From an uncultured Paracoccaceae bacterium (GTDB lineage: Bacteria; Pseudomonadota; Alphaproteobacteria; Rhodobacterales; Rhodobacteraceae), in contig CANNCO010000001.1 of assembly GCA_947503175.1 (NCBI GenBank), positions 682,001 to 746,000 of the forward strand: DNA of 64,000 nucleotides, read 5' to 3'. A program made the translations under genes and the position numbers. Below are positions 44,951-53,546 of the stretch, in pieces. Under the pieces are notes generated by a model. The model was not told the DNA's origin and made no database searches. It saw only the letters and a list, made by a program, of their open reading frames with translations. Positions within the stretch are counted from its first letter, which is position 1. Every line of letters starts with the position of its first letter.

Positions 44951-46195
44951 ATGCAACGCTATTCCGTATTCGCCGTCGCGCGCGAAGCCCTGCGCTTTCA
45001 CAAGGGCTGGGAACGCGCCTGGAAATCGCCCCAGCCAAAGAAGAAATACGATGTGATCATCATCGGCGCGGGCGGTCACGGGTTGGCCACGGCCTATTAC
45101 CTTGGCAAAAACCACGGGATCACCAATGTCGCGGTGATCGAAAAGGGCTGGCTCGGCGGCGGCAACACGGGCCGGAACACGACGATCATCCGCTCGAACT
45201 ACCTGCAGGATCCCTCCGCCGCGATCTATGAAAAGGCCCGCTCGCTCTATGAGACGATGAGCCAGGACCTGAACATGAACGTCATGTTCTCACCCCGCGG
45301 CGTGATGATGCTGGCCCAGACCGAACACGAGGTGAGGGGATACCAGCGCACGGCCCACGCCAATTCCCTGCAAGGGGTCACCACCGAATTCATCGGGCCG
45401 GAGCGGGTCAAACAGCTTTGCCCGATCATCGAGATTCGCGGCCCCCGCTACCCCGTCCTCGGCGCGCTCTGGCAGGCGCGGGGCGGCACCGCCCGCCACG
45501 ACGCCGTGGCATGGGGCTATGCCCGCGCCTGTTCCGCCATGGGCATGGACATCATCCAGCGATGCGAGGTCAAAGGCGTCCGGTCGGAAAACGGTAAGGT
45601 CACGGGCGTCTCCACGACGAAGGGCGAGATCGGCTGCGACAAGCTCGGCATCGTCGTCGCGGGCAATTCGGGCGTCGTCGCCGATATGGCGGGGTTCCGG
45701 CTGCCGATCGAAAGCGTGGCGCTTCAGGCGCTTGTCTCGGAGCCGATCAAGCCCTGCATGGATGTCGTGGTGATGGCCAACACCGTCCACGGCTACATGT
45801 CCCAGTCCGACAAGGGCGAGATGGTGATCGGCGGCGGCACCGATGGCTACAACAACTATACCCAACGCGGATCGTTCCATCATATCGAGGAAACCGTCCG
45901 CGCGCTGGTCGAAACCTTCCCGATCATCTCGCGCCTGAAAATGCTGCGCCAATGGGGCGGGATTGTCGATGTCACCGGCGACCGCTCTCCGATCCTGTCA
46001 CGGACGCCCTTGGGCAACTGCTACATCAACTGCGGTTGGGGCACCGGCGGTTTCAAGGCCATCCCCGGCTCCGGCTGGGGCTTTGCCGAGCTTATGGCCA
46101 AGGGCCAGTCGCCCCTCTGCGACGCCTTCGGGCTCGAGCGTTTCCGCGAAGGCCGGTTCATCGACGAAAGCGTCGCTGCGGGGGTTGCGCATTGA
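44951..46195 (+). CDS. soxB: Sarcosine oxidase beta subunit
   Basis: 414 residues with the FAD motif IIIGAGGHGLATAYYLG (G39, G41, G44), the GNTGRNTTIIRSNY block and GTARHDAVAW, whose H183 matches the histidine that covalently holds FMN in known heterotetrameric enzymes. The complex demethylates sarcosine to glycine, yielding methylene-tetrahydrofolate and H2O2. The start at 44951 has a weak ribosome site; a strong AGGAGGA lies at 44832-44838 before an overlapping short frame, so initiation may be coupled. Confidence 0.92.
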   Translation: MQRYSVFAVAREALRFHKGWERAWKSPQPKKKYDVIIIGAGGHGLATAYYLGKNHGITNVAVIEKGWLGGGNTGRNTTIIRSNYLQDPSAAIYEKARSLYETMSQDLNMNVMFSPRGVMMLAQTEHEVRGYQRTAHANSLQGVTTEFIGPERVKQLCPIIEIRGPRYPVLGALWQARGGTARHDAVAWGYARACSAMGMDIIQRCEVKGVRSENGKVTGVSTTKGEIGCDKLGIVVAGNSGVVADMAGFRLPIESVALQALVSEPIKPCMDVVVMANTVHGYMSQSDKGEMVIGGGTDGYNNYTQRGSFHHIEETVRALVETFPIISRLKMLRQWGGIVDVTGDRSPILSRTPLGNCYINCGWGTGGFKAIPGSGWGFAELMAKGQSPLCDAFGLERFREGRFIDESVAAGVAH

Positions 46196-46638
46196 TGAAG
46201 GTTTCGACTTCTCCTTTTGGCCTAGGACCTCGTTCATTTGCGATTTCGGGTTTCTTGATTGCAGTTGTCATCGGATTGGCAGGGTTCCTGCTGGCCTCCA
46301 TGACGAAGGATCCGGATTGGGCAGGAAGATTTGGAAGCCTAATCGTTGTCTACGCACTTGCCCTGCTCGTGGTGATGAAGTTGCGTTCTGGTGAGCTCAA
46401 GAGTGACGACTTGATTTGGAAAGAGACAACGGAACGGGCGATTGGCGTGATGTCAGAGGGGAGTTCTGGTCAGTTAGCCAACGTCATGACAAACGAGTTA
46501 AACGGGTACGGACAGTACGTGAGAGCCAAGTGGTTTTTCGTTTTTGAGGTAGTCACGATTGCGCTTGGCACATTGCTATGGGGATTTGGAGACTTAGTCG
46601 CATTACATTTCTTTGGAATTGGTTCAGTCAGATGTTGA
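46195..46638 (+). CDS. Small membrane protein inside the sarcosine oxidase operon, lower GC
   Basis: 147 residues with three hydrophobic segments: about 17-36, 48-62 and 117-137, and a polar middle part. No family was recognised. The ATG shares one base with the soxB stop (TGATG). Hand counts of three 60-base lines within it give 27, 31 and 29 G+C, against 40 of 60 in a soxB line, so composition clearly differs from the flanks. It is probably an acquired gene. Its role is unknown. Confidence 0.65.
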   Translation: MKVSTSPFGLGPRSFAISGFLIAVVIGLAGFLLASMTKDPDWAGRFGSLIVVYALALLVVMKLRSGELKSDDLIWKETTERAIGVMSEGSSGQLANVMTNELNGYGQYVRAKWFFVFEVVTIALGTLLWGFGDLVALHFFGIGSVRC

Positions 46639-47020
46639 CCGAGGCAAGTGTGTGCGACTTGGGTGTTTGCGCTGTTGTGACCCTCTCCCGGGCCAACGGC
46701 CCGGGCGATGCCCGCACCGCCCCCGTCGCTCCGGAGGAGCGCAACATAGGTGCGACGCGGGCATTCTGCCCACCCCGCGGCGCGGGCATCGCACTCTGCT
46801 GGCAAGAAGGAACCCCGATCGCGCCTCCCCCTCTGGTCAGGCGCGCCCCTCCGTCCTATTCCCTTATCCCCCGGCAAATTCACCCCCTACCGGCACCCTT
46901 CCGCCCATCTCACCGGCCCATTCCGGCCACCCTTGGCCCATCCGCCCCCCATGCCCCGCATTCCCTTGTGCGCCGTCGCCCATGTGCTCAACTGGCCTCC
47001 TCAGCACAGGAGGACGTAAT
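46639..47020. other. Non-coding stretch with strong secondary structure
   Basis: About 380 bases without a convincing gene. The left half holds several hairpins described separately (46687-46792); the right half is very C-rich, followed by AGGAGG at 47008-47013 before the next small gene. Longer open frames crossing it lack start signals and family motifs. Confidence 0.6.
46687..46792. repeat. Cluster of inverted repeats with alternative pairing
   Basis: Hairpin 1: CCCGGGCC-AAC-GGCCCGGG (46687-46705). Hairpin 2: CGCTCC-GGA-GGAGCG (46727-46741). An outer arm GCGATGCCCGC (46705-46715) can pair with GCGGGCATCGC (46782-46792) or, through ATGCCCGC, with GCGGGCAT (46757-46764). The two outer pairings exclude each other. 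It could be an RNA switch or a genomic repeat element. Confidence 0.5.
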
Positions 47021-47230
47021 ATGTCAGACTATAATACGACCACCGACAGCGGCATGTCCGGCTGGGGCCTTATCGTGGCCTTGGCCATCATCGCCGGTAT
47101 CATCCTGCTGGTCGTCTTCGCGCCCACGGGCGACGGGACAGCGACCGATGGCGCGGTCACGACAGAGACGGCACCAGCCGCCACTGCACCGGCCGTCGAG
47201 CCGATCACACCGGCGGTTCCGGTCGAGTAA
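47021..47230 (+). CDS. Small single-span membrane protein
   Basis: 69 residues: a short polar start, one membrane span (WGLIVALAIIAGIILLVVF) and an extracytoplasmic tail rich in Thr, Ala and Pro. No family recognised. CAGGAGG stands 8 bases before the ATG. It lies between soxB and soxD and probably faces the periplasm. The Ala/Thr/Pro tail is low-complexity and gives no functional clue. Confidence 0.7.
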   Translation: MSDYNTTTDSGMSGWGLIVALAIIAGIILLVVFAPTGDGTATDGAVTTETAPAATAPAVEPITPAVPVE

Positions 47231-47240
47231 ACGACTTCCG

Positions 47241-47275
47241 GGCCACCCTGCCACTTGCCTCTCCGCAGGGTGGTC
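47241..47275. other. Hairpin without T-tract
   Basis: An 11-pair stem around CCACCCTGC / GCAGGGTGG with a 13-base loop begins 11 bases after the small gene. No run of T follows, so it is not a classical terminator; it may protect or modulate the transcript within the sox operon. Confidence 0.4.
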
Positions 47276-47392
47276 CGACCCATGCCAGGCCGCCCGCCGC
47301 GCGGGCGACGTTTTGCACCGGAGTTTAGGCAATGACTTGAACCCGGCCCAGGCAGAGTTACCTTCCGTCCAGATTTCGACGGAGACAGCCCC

Positions 47393-47578
47393 ATGCAAGC
47401 GATCCTGCGCCGTATCCCATCATCTGACGACATCGCCCGTCACCGGGCGAAGATCGCGGGTTTCGCGGCGGGTGCTCTCGGCACCATCATGCTATCGCTC
47501 TTTGTCGGCGTGCTTTATTCCGGCTACGGCATCTTTACCGATCCCGAGCCGGGCGAGGTCATCTACCCGAACTTCTGA
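47393..47578 (+). CDS. Small membrane protein
   Basis: 61 residues with one span (IAGFAAGALGTIMLSLFVGVL) followed by YSGYGIFTDPEPGEVIYPNF. GACGGAG lies just upstream of the ATG. No family recognised; similar short membrane proteins are easily missed in annotation. It precedes soxD by 93 bases. Confidence 0.6.
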   Translation: MQAILRRIPSSDDIARHRAKIAGFAAGALGTIMLSLFVGVLYSGYGIFTDPEPGEVIYPNF

Positions 47579-47671
47579 TACCGCGCCCTTAACGGTGCGA
47601 CCGCAGATCATGCGCATGGTATGCGCATGGTTTCCGCATGACATACACATACCGAAAAACGGGGCGCTCCC

Positions 47672-48001
47672 ATGCTGATCCTGCACTGTCCCCATTGCGG
47701 CATCGACTGCGATGAAACCGAGCTGTCGCCGGGCGGCGAGGCGCATATCACGCGCCACGGGCCCGGCGCATCGGACGAAAAAGTCGAGGAATACCTGTTC
47801 CTTAGGGAAAACCCCAAGGGCGTCCATTTCGAACGCTGGCGTCACTCCATGGGCTGCGGCAAGTGGTTTCACGCAGCCCGCTGTACCATGACGCTCGAAG
47901 TGTTCGGCACCTATCCCGCCCAGACCACGGAACCCCCTGAATCCATTCGGAAAATCCTGTCCGAAAAACGCCCCGGCTGGTCGTGGAGGGATTTCGCATG
48001 A
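47672..48001 (+). CDS. soxD: Sarcosine oxidase delta subunit
   Basis: 109 residues with zinc-binding cysteines CPHCGIDC (C6, C9, C13) and the RHSMGCGKWFHAARC block of SoxD. The delta subunit is the small zinc-containing part of the heterotetramer. It overlaps soxA by 4 bases. Confidence 0.92.
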   Translation: MLILHCPHCGIDCDETELSPGGEAHITRHGPGASDEKVEEYLFLRENPKGVHFERWRHSMGCGKWFHAARCTMTLEVFGTYPAQTTEPPESIRKILSEKRPGWSWRDFA

Positions 48002-50997
48002 GCAAACGTCTCGCCGCCGGCGGCCGCCTGATCGACCGCGCGATCCCGCTGGATTTCACGTTCAATAACAAGCGGATGCACGGATATGAGGGCGATACGC
48101 TCGGATCGGCGCTTCTGGCCAACGGTCAGGTTCTCGTGGGCCGGTCCTTCAAGTACCACCGCCCCCGCGGCATCATCGCCTCGGGCGCCGAGGAACCCAA
48201 CGGTCTCGTCAATCTGGGATCGGGCCGAACCCTTGAGCCAAATCAACGGGTTACGACCACCGAACTGTTCGAGGGACTGCGGGCCGAAAGCCAGAACCAC
48301 TGGCCCTCGCTCGAATTCGATATCGGGGCGATCAACACCCATCTCTCCCGCTTCCTGCCTGCGGGCTTCTACTACAAGATGTTCATGTGGCCGCCCGTCT
48401 TCTGGAAGTACGTTTACGAGCCCTTCATCCGCGCCTCGGCGGGCCTGGGCCGCGCCCCCAATGCCCGCGACGCCGATACCTATGAGCACTTCAATACCAC
48501 CGTTGATGTCCTTGTAATCGGGGGTGGAATCGCCGGTCTGCAAGCCGCGAAAGCCGCCGGGGAAAACGGTGCTCGCGTCCTCCTGGTCGAACAGACCGCC
48601 CATTGGGGCGGACGCGCCCCGGTCGATGGCGCGGTGATCGGCGGCAAGCCCGCCGATGCCTGGATCGAGGATACCATCACCGATCTGGAGGCGATGGACA
48701 ACGTCCACATCCGCACCCGGACCATGGGCGCGGGCGTCTATGACCACGGCTATGTCCTTGCCCATGAACGGATTTCCGATCACGATCCGCGCGAAGACCG
48801 GCCCCGTCACCGCCTCTGGCGGATCCGCGCGGGGCAGGTGATCACTGCCACCGGCGCCATCGAACGCCCGCTGTCTTTCGCGGGCAACGATCTCCCCGGT
48901 GTCATGTTGGCAAGCGCCGTGCGCGATTATGCGGTCAATTACGGCGTCAGTACGGGCGACCGGGCGGTGATCGTCACGAATAACGACGATGCGTATCGCA
49001 CCGCGCTGGCGCTTCACGAAGCGGGAACCACGGTTAAGGCCGTCCTGGACGCGCGAACGCAGGCCGCAGGCCGCCTCCCCGACAAGGTGCGGGCCTTGGG
49101 AATAAGGGTCGAAACCGGCACCGGTATCGCCAAGGTCAAGGGCGTCGCCCGGGTCGATGGCGTCGCCCTCTGCGCGCAGTCCGGTAACGGTTCGGTAACC
49201 GAAGAACTGTCCTGTGACACCGTGGCAATGTCCGGCGGCTGGTCGCCCGTGGTCCATCTCTGGTCCCATTGCGGCGGCAAACTTCTCTGGGATGCGGACC
49301 GGGCCATGTTCCGGCCCGATCCCGACAAAGCGCCCACAGGCGCGGACGGCGCAGGTTTCGTCCATGCCGCCGGTGCGGCGAATGGCGAGATGTCCACGGG
49401 CGCGGCACTGGCAGATGCGCATCGCGCGGCAGCGGCGGCCATGGGCAAGAAATTGAGGACCAAGGCGTCCACCGCCGAGGATGAGGAAGAGATGCCGCTG
49501 GAACCCGTCTGGCTCATGCCGCAAGGCGCGGGCGATGCGCTGCGGTCCAAGACATGGCTCGACTTCCAGAACGATGTGAAGGTCACGGACGTCCAGCTTG
49601 CCGCACAGGAAGGGTACGAAAGCGTCGAACACACCAAACGCTACACCACGCTGGGCATGGCGACCGATCAAGGGAAAACAAGTAATATCAACGGATTGGC
49701 TATCCTTTCGAAATCGCTTGGCGCCGATATCCCGAATGTGGGCACCACCACGTTCCGCCCGCCCTATACGCCCATCTCCATGGGCGCCATCGCGGGCGAG
49801 GCGCGCGGCAAGATCTTCCAGCCGCTGCGCCGGACGCCGCTTCACGACTGGCACGACCGGAACGGCGCGCATTGGGAACCGGTCGGTCACTGGCGCCGGC
49901 CCTATGCCTTCCCGCGCGATGGCGAGACGGTCGAACAGGCCGTCAGTCGCGAGGTGAAGAATGCGCGTGAAGCTGTTGGTTTACTTGACGCTTCCACGCT
50001 GGGAAAGATCATCGTCAAAGGTCCCGATGCCGGTCGCTTCCTTGACATGATGTATACCAACATGATGTCCAATCTCGCCCCTGGAAAGTGCCGTTACGGC
50101 CTGATGTGTTCCGAGAACGGCTTTCTCATCGACGATGGCGTGGTCGCCCGGATCGACGACGATACATGGCTGTGTCACACGACCACGGGCGGCGCGGACA
50201 GCATCCACGCCCATATGGAGGAATGGCTTCAGACCGAATGGTGGGACTGGAAGGTGTTCACCGCGAATGTCACCGAGCAATACGCCCAGATCGCCGTGGT
50301 CGGCCCCGAGGCGCGTGCCATGCTCGAAGGCATGGGCGGCATGGATCTGTCGGCCGAGGCGCTGCCCTTCATGCAATGGCGCGAGGGCAAGATAGGCGAT
50401 TTCGATGCCCACGTATTCCGCATCTCGTTCTCCGGCGAGCTCAGCTTCGAGATCGCCGTGCCGGCCAGCCAGGGCCGCGCCTTCTGGGACGCGCTGATCA
50501 AGGAGGGCGCGATCTACGACGCCATGCCCTATGGCACCGAGGCCTTGCATGTCTTGCGCGCCGAGAAAGGGTTCATAATGATCGGGGACGAAACCGACGG
50601 TACGGTGATACCTCAGGACCTTGGCCTGAACTGGGCGATCTCGAAGAAGAAAGAGGATTTCCTGGGCAAACGCGCACAGGAGCGCAGTCATATGACCGAC
50701 CCCGGCCGCTGGAAACTGGTGGGGCTGGAAACCGTCGATGGCTCGGTCCTTCAGGACGGGGCCTATGCCATCGCCGACGGGCGCAACGCCAACGGCCAGA
50801 GAAACACGCAAGGCCGCGTGACCTCGACCTATTACTCGCCCACATTGGGCCGGGGCATCGCGATGGGGCTGGTCCTGAACGGCCCCGACCGGATGGACGA
50901 GGTGATCAGCTTCACCCGGATCGGTGGAGAGCCACAAAAGGCGCGGATCGTCGGCCCGGTCTTCTACGATCCGGAAGGGGAGAAGCAGAATGTCTGA
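47998..50997 (+). CDS. soxA: Sarcosine oxidase alpha subunit
   Basis: 999 residues, close to the ~965-1000 usual for the family. It begins with a ferredoxin-like 2Fe-2S-fold domain lacking cluster cysteines (DTLGSALLANG, GRSFKYHRPRG), then an NAD-binding Rossmann domain (LVIGGGIAGLQAAKAAGENG), and from about residue 610 a GcvT-like folate-binding part (VGLLDASTLGKIIVKGPDA, GELSFEIAVPASQG). The alpha subunit transfers the methyl carbon to tetrahydrofolate. Start overlaps soxD by 4 bases. Confidence 0.93.
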   Translation: MSKRLAAGGRLIDRAIPLDFTFNNKRMHGYEGDTLGSALLANGQVLVGRSFKYHRPRGIIASGAEEPNGLVNLGSGRTLEPNQRVTTTELFEGLRAESQNHWPSLEFDIGAINTHLSRFLPAGFYYKMFMWPPVFWKYVYEPFIRASAGLGRAPNARDADTYEHFNTTVDVLVIGGGIAGLQAAKAAGENGARVLLVEQTAHWGGRAPVDGAVIGGKPADAWIEDTITDLEAMDNVHIRTRTMGAGVYDHGYVLAHERISDHDPREDRPRHRLWRIRAGQVITATGAIERPLSFAGNDLPGVMLASAVRDYAVNYGVSTGDRAVIVTNNDDAYRTALALHEAGTTVKAVLDARTQAAGRLPDKVRALGIRVETGTGIAKVKGVARVDGVALCAQSGNGSVTEELSCDTVAMSGGWSPVVHLWSHCGGKLLWDADRAMFRPDPDKAPTGADGAGFVHAAGAANGEMSTGAALADAHRAAAAAMGKKLRTKASTAEDEEEMPLEPVWLMPQGAGDALRSKTWLDFQNDVKVTDVQLAAQEGYESVEHTKRYTTLGMATDQGKTSNINGLAILSKSLGADIPNVGTTTFRPPYTPISMGAIAGEARGKIFQPLRRTPLHDWHDRNGAHWEPVGHWRRPYAFPRDGETVEQAVSREVKNAREAVGLLDASTLGKIIVKGPDAGRFLDMMYTNMMSNLAPGKCRYGLMCSENGFLIDDGVVARIDDDTWLCHTTTGGADSIHAHMEEWLQTEWWDWKVFTANVTEQYAQIAVVGPEARAMLEGMGGMDLSAEALPFMQWREGKIGDFDAHVFRISFSGELSFEIAVPASQGRAFWDALIKEGAIYDAMPYGTEALHVLRAEKGFIMIGDETDGTVIPQDLGLNWAISKKKEDFLGKRAQERSHMTDPGRWKLVGLETVDGSVLQDGAYAIADGRNANGQRNTQGRVTSTYYSPTLGRGIAMGLVLNGPDRMDEVISFTRIGGEPQKARIVGPVFYDPEGEKQNV

Positions 50998-51556
50998 ACC
51001 TCAAAGCGCCCTCCCGGGTGCGGCCTTCACGGGTGCGGCACAGATCACTGAAACGGGACTTCGGGGTATGATCACGCTCAAGGGCGATCTTTCGGCCACA
51101 AAGCTGAAAAACATCGCGAAAAAAGTGTCGGGCGTCGACATGCCAGAGAAACGGGGTGCCAATATCAAGGGCGACAACGGTCTCTGCTGGATGGCCCCGG
51201 ACGAGCTTCTGATCCTCTGCCCGCACATGGACGCACCCACGATCGTGACCCAGATCGACAAGGCGCTGAAGGGCACCCATTACCTTGCCGTTAACGTATC
51301 GGACGCCCGCGCGGTTTTTCGCGTCGATGGGCAAGGCGCGCGCGAGGTTCTGGCGAAACTGACACCCGCCGATCTCCATCCCGACAGTTTCGGCCCCGGC
51401 GAAATCCGCCGCACCCGTTTGGCCCAGGTGCCCGCCGCCTTTTGGATGACCGGGCCACAGACATTCGAGATCGTGTGCTTCAGATCCGTCGCGCAATATG
51501 TCTTCGACCTTTTGTCCAACGCCGCGAAAATACAAGCACAAGTTGACTATTTCTGA
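50990..51556 (+). CDS. soxG: Sarcosine oxidase gamma subunit
   Basis: 188 residues with the SoxG pattern ITLKGDLSATKLKNIAKKV, WMAPDELLILCP and FEIVCFRSVAQYVFDLL. It has a GcvT-like fold and completes the heterotetramer. The ATG lies 8 bases inside the end of soxA, with GGGGAGAAGCAG upstream. Last gene of the operon. Confidence 0.92.
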   Translation: MSEPQSALPGAAFTGAAQITETGLRGMITLKGDLSATKLKNIAKKVSGVDMPEKRGANIKGDNGLCWMAPDELLILCPHMDAPTIVTQIDKALKGTHYLAVNVSDARAVFRVDGQGAREVLAKLTPADLHPDSFGPGEIRRTRLAQVPAAFWMTGPQTFEIVCFRSVAQYVFDLLSNAAKIQAQVDYF

Positions 51557-51697
51557 TTCATGCGGGCGCTGCCCCATGTACCGCGGTGTGACCGTCATCG
51601 GAATGGGAACATCAGGCCGCGAAAAGGGTTGACCCTAGGGGCAGGCCGACACAGGTATGCCTTATCAACGCTTCACATCCCAAAAGGTGGCTCACCC

Positions 51698-52297
51698 ATG
51701 GCTTTCGAACTTCCCGACCTTCCCTATGCTCACGACGCGCTTGCCGGAAACGGCATGTCGAAAGAGACGCTCGAATATCACCACGACCTGCACCACAAGG
51801 CCTATGTGGACAACGGCAACAAACTGATCGCCGGGACCGAGTGGGACGGGAAGTCGCTGGAAGAGATCATCGCCGGCACCTATGACAAGACGGCCGTCGC
51901 CCAGAACGGCATCTTCAACAACATCAGCCAGCTCTGGAACCACAACGAGTTCTGGCAGATGATGTCGCCAGGCGAGTCCAAGATGCCCGGTGAGGTCGAA
52001 AAGGCGCTGACCGAAAGTTTCGGTTCGGTCGACGAGTTCAAGTCTCAGTTCTCGGCCGCCGGTGCGGGCCAGTTCGGGTCCGGCTGGGCGTGGCTGGTGA
52101 AGAACGCTGACGGATCGCTCGCGGTCACCAAGACCGAAAACGGCGTGAACCCGCTTTGTTTCGGCCAGACGGCGCTTCTCGGCTGCGATGTGTGGGAGCA
52201 TTCCTATTACATCGATTTCCGGAACAAGCGTCCCGCCTATCTCACGAACTTCCTCGATAACCTCGCCAACTGGGATTACGTGGCCGCGCGCCTCTAG
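51698..52297 (+). CDS. sodB: Superoxide dismutase, Fe-type
   Basis: 199 residues. Metal ligands are H28, H82, D164 and H168. Gln78, four residues before H82 in SQLWNH, matches the second-sphere glutamine that marks Fe-type enzymes, whereas Mn-types place Gly there. It is cytoplasmic and dismutates superoxide. Its position after sarcosine oxidase, an H2O2 producer, may be meaningful, but it has its own ribosome site (AAAGGTGG) and a 141-base leader. Confidence 0.93.
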   Translation: MAFELPDLPYAHDALAGNGMSKETLEYHHDLHHKAYVDNGNKLIAGTEWDGKSLEEIIAGTYDKTAVAQNGIFNNISQLWNHNEFWQMMSPGESKMPGEVEKALTESFGSVDEFKSQFSAAGAGQFGSGWAWLVKNADGSLAVTKTENGVNPLCFGQTALLGCDVWEHSYYIDFRNKRPAYLTNFLDNLANWDYVAARL

Positions 52298-52319
52298 CTC
52301 CGGCGAAGAAAGACAATGC

Positions 52320-52352
52320 TCGTCCACGCCTGCAATAGGCGGGCGTGGACGA
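52320..52352. other. Hairpin after sodB, terminator-like without T-tract
   Basis: TCGTCCACGCC pairs with GGCGTGGACGA around an 11-base loop (11 pairs). Position 22 bases after the sodB stop suggests 3'-end protection or termination, but the following bases ATTGACG are not a T-tract. Confidence 0.5.
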
Positions 52353-52429
52353 ATTGACGAACATCACGACCCCATCGATGGAATCACCTAACTTTCCCGC
52401 ACTTCCCGCAAACCTAAAAGGAGAGGTGG

Positions 52430-52879
52430 ATGCGTGTTCTGAAGAAGGGAACTTGGGTTCTGGTCGCGGATGGCGAGAAAGCCCTGCTGATGCGCAATGC
52501 AGGCGACGCGCGGCAGATACGGCTTCAGGTGATCCGCGAAAAGCATCAGGATAATCCGCCCACGCGGGAACAGGGAACCGACCGTCCGGGCCGTTCCAGC
52601 GGCGGTGGTCCGACGCCCGTCTCGGCGGTTGAGAACACCGACTGGCATCAGTTCGAGAAAGACAGGTTCGCCGACGATCTTGCAGATCTGCTCCATCGCC
52701 GCGCCCGGACCGGTGCGTTCGAGCAGCTTGTCATCGCGGCCGATCCGGGAACGCTCGGGAACTTGCGCGATGTGTTGCACGAGGATGTGGGACGGAAGGT
52801 CGTTCTGGAGATCCCCAAGACACTGACCAATCACCCTGTTGGTGAAATCGAAAAGATCGTCGAGGCGTCTCTGGACTGA
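52430..52879 (+). CDS. Host attachment family protein
   Basis: 149 residues starting with the family block KKGTWVLVADGEKALLMRNAG, then a low-complexity linker with PGRSSGGGP and a C-terminal EQLVIAADPGTLGNLRD and HEDVGRKVVLEIPKTLTNHP. The name derives from Agrobacterium attachment mutants; the fold relates to release-factor-like domains and the molecular role is unclear. GGAGAGG precedes the ATG. Confidence 0.85.
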   Translation: MRVLKKGTWVLVADGEKALLMRNAGDARQIRLQVIREKHQDNPPTREQGTDRPGRSSGGGPTPVSAVENTDWHQFEKDRFADDLADLLHRRARTGAFEQLVIAADPGTLGNLRDVLHEDVGRKVVLEIPKTLTNHPVGEIEKIVEASLD

Positions 52880-52889
52880 CCAGAGGCGT

Positions 52890-53447
52890 TCAGGCCGCCG
52901 TGGGGGAAAGCGCGGTGGTCAGCGCCGCAAGCGATCCGGCGACCTTGAAATGATACCGCAGGCTTTCTTCGGCAAAGCCTTGGGTGATCACGTGATCGAC
53001 CAGCGACACCAGCGGTGACCAGTAGTCGTTCACGCTCAAAAGCCAGACCGGCTTGGCATGAAGCCCAAGCTGGGCCCATGTCAGCACCTCGAAAAACTCG
53101 TCCAGCGACCCGGCGCCCCCCGGGAGCACCACGATCGCATCGGAATTCATGAACATCACCTTCTTGCGCTCGTGCATCGTCTCGGTGATCACAAGGCTGG
53201 TGATATCGCGCTTGCCGACTTCCCGCTCCATCAGATGCGTGGGGATCACGCCCAGTGCTTCCGCTCCCCCGGCCATGGCCGCGGTCGCAACCCGCCCCAT
53301 CAGCCCCACATCACCCGCACCATAGACCAGACGCCAGCCCTGTTCGGCTATTGCCCGGCCCAGATCGGTGGCGATCTCCGCATAGGCCGGATCGGCCCCG
53401 TCGCGTGAGCCGCAATAGACGCAAACCGAGAATTGCGTGTCCGTCAT
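52890..53447 (-). CDS. LOG-family protein (TIGR00730 Rossmann fold)
   Basis: 185 residues with VYCGSRDGADPAYAEIA at the start, GAGDVGLMGRVATAAM, a basic MHERKKVMF segment and PGGAGSLDEFFEVLTW, the LOG PGGxGTxxE motif with Ser for Thr. LOG enzymes release cytokinin-type bases from nucleoside monophosphates. It converges on the host attachment gene with 10 bases between them. Confidence 0.9.
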   Translation of the reverse strand: MTDTQFSVCVYCGSRDGADPAYAEIATDLGRAIAEQGWRLVYGAGDVGLMGRVATAAMAGGAEALGVIPTHLMEREVGKRDITSLVITETMHERKKVMFMNSDAIVVLPGGAGSLDEFFEVLTWAQLGLHAKPVWLLSVNDYWSPLVSLVDHVITQGFAEESLRYHFKVAGSLAALTTALSPTAA

Positions 53448-53546
53448 GGTGCTGCCCTTTCGAAACAGTGCTTTGACCCCTGTTAGCGGGGTTGATAGGG
53501 TCTCTCAAGCGCCCGCACGGGAACGGGGGCATCGGGGATACGTCGA

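Noticed and set aside
46470-46883. 137-codon minus-strand frame crossing the structured region
   Set aside because: Covers the low-GC gene on the opposite strand and the inverted repeats; no start signal or motif.
47911-49890. 659-codon open frame on the minus strand
   Set aside because: Antisense to soxD and soxA, which are securely identified; no recognisable domains.
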